From an uncultured Collinsella sp. (GTDB lineage Bacteria; Actinomycetota; Coriobacteriia; Coriobacteriales; Coriobacteriaceae): a DNA stretch of 64,000 nucleotides. Numbering within the stretch: the stretch's first letter is position 1; each line of letters starts with the position of its first letter. Below the pieces are notes generated by a model, which ran no database searches, was not told the DNA's origin, and worked only from the letters and a program-made list of their open reading frames with translations. The DNA is taken from positions 1 to 64,000 of the forward strand of contig CABUQG010000007.1 of the NCBI GenBank assembly GCA_902493535.1, given 5' to 3'. Shown piece after piece: positions 61,866 to 64,000 of the stretch. A program made the translations under genes and the position numbers.

Positions 61866-64000
61866 ATGGATGCCGCAGCCCGTACCGCCCATGATTCTAC
61901 CCTCCAGCCTTTTTCGGAGATGGAGCACTATAAGCATGCCGATGAGCTGCCGCCCGAGATTATGGCGGACAGCTACGACAAGCTGGAGCGCCTGTGCCTC
62001 AAATATATGAATGAGGACGACTTTTCTAAGGTTGAGCAGGCCTACTGCTTTGCCGCCGAGAAGCACTGCAACCAAAAGCGCCGCTCGGGCGAGATGTACA
62101 TTAACCATCCCGTCGAGGTTGCCATCATTTTGGCCGATCTCAAGATGGACTGCGATGTGGTGTGCGCCGCGCTGCTGCACGATACCGTCGAGGATACCGA
62201 GACCTCGCTCGCCGATGTTTCCGGCCTGTTCGGCGATACGGTGGCCGAGCTCGTCGATGGCGTGACCAAGCTCACCAACATCGAAGTCGACAGCATGGAC
62301 GAGAAGCAGGCGCTCACGCTGCGCAAGATGTTCCTCGCCATGTCCAAGGACATTCGCGTCATCATCGTTAAACTTGCCGACCGTCTGCACAACATGCGAA
62401 CGCTGGCAGCCCTGCGCGAGGATCGTCGCCTGTTTAAGGCTCGCGAGACCATGGACGTGTACGCGCCCTTGGCCGACCGCCTGGGCATGAGCTCTATTAA
62501 GTGGGAGCTCGAGGACCTGTCCTTCTTCTACCTGGAGCCCGATGCCTACCAGCGCATCGCGCGCATGGTGGCTGAGTCGCGCGAGGTCCGCGAGCGCTAC
62601 CTTGCCGAGACCATCAAGACGCTTACCGATGAGCTCAACCGCATTGGTCTGGAGGACTTCCAGATCAACGGCCGCTCCAAGCACTATTGGTCCATCTACC
62701 AAAAGATGAAGCGCAAGGGCAAGGAGTTCTCCGAGATCTACGACCTGGTGGCGCTGCGCGTTATTACCCATTCGGTGCGCGATTGTTACTCCACGCTCGG
62801 TGCGGTGCATACGCTGTGGCACCCCATGCCTGGTCGCTTTAAAGACTATATCGCCATGCCCAAGGTCAATAACTACCAGTCGCTCCACACGACGGTCATC
62901 GGCCCTACGGCTCGTCCGCTCGAGATTCAGATTCGAACCTACGAGATGCATGAGCAGGCCGAGTACGGCATTGCCGCTCACTGGCTATATAAGAAGTCGG
63001 GCGGATCGTCTGCTTCCAAGACCAATGACGCTCAACGTTTGGACGACCAGATCAACTGGCTCAAGCATTCGCTCGATTGGGCGGCTTCCGACGAGATCAC
63101 CGATGCCAAGGAATACCTGCACTCGCTGAAGGTCGATCTGTTCGATCAGGAGATCTTTGTCTTCACGCCCAAAGGCGAGGTCATGGCGCTTCGTGCCGGT
63201 TCAACGCCGCTCGACTTTGCCTATGCCGTTCACACCGAGGTGGGAAACCACTGCGTCGGCGCCAAAATCAACGGTGCGGTGGCTCCGCTCACGCACGAGA
63301 TCAAGACGGGCGACCGCGTTGAAATCCTGACTAACAAGAGTTCCAAGCCGTCGCGCGATTGGCTCAAGATCGTTAAGACACCTTCCGCCAAGTCAAAGAT
63401 CCGCCGCTATTTTGCCGCTGCGACCAAGGACGACGACGCTGCCGCCGGTCGCGATATGCTGGCCAAGGATCTGCGTAAGCGTGGCTATGGCATTTCTACG
63501 CCGCGTTCGACGCGTGCGCTCAATGCCGTGGCGGAGCAGTTTAACTTCAAGCAGCTCGAGGACCTGTTTGCCGCCGTCGGCGCCGGCAAGGTTGCCTCGC
63601 GCGCTGTGGGCAATAAGGTCGAGCAAATCTTGGACCCCAAGCCCGAGGAACAGCTCACCAAGGCCGAGGCTATCGCCGAGGTCGTGAAGCAGCCCGCTCG
63701 CGGCTCCAACCGCAAGCCTCAAAAGCGCGGCAAGAGCGCCAGTAACGGCATTATCGTCAAGGGCGAGAGCAACAGCGGCCTGCTGGTCCGTCTGGCTCAT
63801 TGCTGCAACCCCGTGACGGGTGACGACATCGTCGGCTTCATCACGCGCGGTCGTGGCGTTTCGGTGCATCGCGCCAACTGCCCCAACGTCAAGGGTCTTA
63901 TGGAACATCCCGAGCGCATGATCGATGTGGAGTGGGACGGCGCTGCTGACACCCTCTTCCAGGTCGAGATCGTGGTCGAGTGCTTGGACCGCATGGGCCT
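61866..64000 (+). CDS. RelA/SpoT bifunctional (p)ppGpp synthetase/hydrolase, cut by the window end
   Basis: At least 711 residues of a long RelA/SpoT homologue, open at 64000. The hydrolase HD domain is intact: Arg72-Arg73, His81, HDTVED (105-110). The synthetase domain has YDLVALRVI and DYIAMPKVNNYQSLHTTV. The TGS domain has IFVFTPKGEVMALRAGSTPLDFAY. The start of the C-terminal conserved-cysteine region (LAHCCNPVTGDDI) is visible; the ACT end is beyond the window. It controls the stringent response. GGGGAAGGGGA precedes ATG 61866, 15 bases after recJ, so they may share a transcript. Confidence 0.95.
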   Translation, partial: MDAAARTAHDSTLQPFSEMEHYKHADELPPEIMADSYDKLERLCLKYMNEDDFSKVEQAYCFAAEKHCNQKRRSGEMYINHPVEVAIILADLKMDCDVVCAALLHDTVEDTETSLADVSGLFGDTVAELVDGVTKLTNIEVDSMDEKQALTLRKMFLAMSKDIRVIIVKLADRLHNMRTLAALREDRRLFKARETMDVYAPLADRLGMSSIKWELEDLSFFYLEPDAYQRIARMVAESREVRERYLAETIKTLTDELNRIGLEDFQINGRSKHYWSIYQKMKRKGKEFSEIYDLVALRVITHSVRDCYSTLGAVHTLWHPMPGRFKDYIAMPKVNNYQSLHTTVIGPTARPLEIQIRTYEMHEQAEYGIAAHWLYKKSGGSSASKTNDAQRLDDQINWLKHSLDWAASDEITDAKEYLHSLKVDLFDQEIFVFTPKGEVMALRAGSTPLDFAYAVHTEVGNHCVGAKINGAVAPLTHEIKTGDRVEILTNKSSKPSRDWLKIVKTPSAKSKIRRYFAAATKDDDAAAGRDMLAKDLRKRGYGISTPRSTRALNAVAEQFNFKQLEDLFAAVGAGKVASRAVGNKVEQILDPKPEEQLTKAEAIAEVVKQPARGSNRKPQKRGKSASNGIIVKGESNSGLLVRLAHCCNPVTGDDIVGFITRGRGVSVHRANCPNVKGLMEHPERMIDVEWDGAADTLFQVEIVVECLDRMG

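Overview
The window looks like a chromosomal segment of a GC-rich, anaerobic, Gram-positive gut actinobacterium of the class Coriobacteriia, most likely Collinsella or a close relative. This is an inference from gene content and style: PdxS/PdxT with a MocR-type PdxR, a rubredoxin-first rubrerythrin, a ferredoxin-EtfAB lactate dehydrogenase complex, an LAxTG-type sorting signal, a bacterial Elp3 homologue, and a RecJ exonuclease fused to a helicase. No rRNA, tRNA, CRISPR array or prophage was seen.

Layout. 1-3.3 kb: PLP synthase operon pdxST with divergent regulator pdxR and a candidate direct-repeat operator. 3.3-4.8 kb: a gene of unknown function with a nuclease-like motif, bracketed by two copies of a 119-bp inverted-repeat element (third copy near 14.8 kb). 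4.9-8.4 kb: rubrerythrin, then an alcohol/aldehyde dehydrogenase pair. 8.4-11.8 kb: a probable type I toxin-antitoxin locus with a 27-aa membrane peptide, then HIRAN protein, small charged protein, metallophosphoesterase and DUF2130 protein. 11.9-16.8 kb: DUF3516 helicase, TrmB and another methyltransferase. 17-21.5 kb: HTH regulator with DUF4097 membrane partner, Elp3-like enzyme, and a spermidine-synthase-like gene frameshifted at seven Gs. 21.5-27.2 kb: a three-gene operon of TerB_N protein, BrxD-like ATPase and Lhr/BrxHI-like helicase, the best candidate for an uncharacterised (possibly defence) system. 27.2-31.3 kb: DUF554 membrane protein and a five-gene operon mostly of exported proteins, one with a LAQTG anchor. 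31.6-35.2 kb: lactate dehydrogenase plus EtfB and ferredoxin-EtfA. 35.2-40.8 kb: HD hydrolase, AzlCD, KdgT, GGDEF protein, EamA exporter. 40.9-46.4 kb: PurL and a divergent cation/proton antiporter. 46.4-46.7 kb: a non-coding array of eight alternating inverted motifs at an exact 31-bp pitch. 46.7-49 kb: SDR oxidoreductase and homoserine dehydrogenase. 49.3-55.6 kb: a complete branched-chain amino acid ABC importer with two binding proteins, the first frameshifted. 55.8-58.3 kb: CutC, a GalT-like protein, a BASS transporter. 58.5-64 kb: RecJ-helicase fusion and RelA/SpoT, the latter cut by the window end.

Most genes are housekeeping or central metabolism. The unusual content is in repeats and accessory modules: the 119-bp elements whose ends carry stop codons in all three frames, the 31-bp alternating array, several very long intergenic hairpins, the toxin-antitoxin candidate and the TerB_N/BrxD/helicase operon. 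All coordinates, motif positions and repeat alignments were read by eye; no database search was run, so family names rest on recognised motifs.
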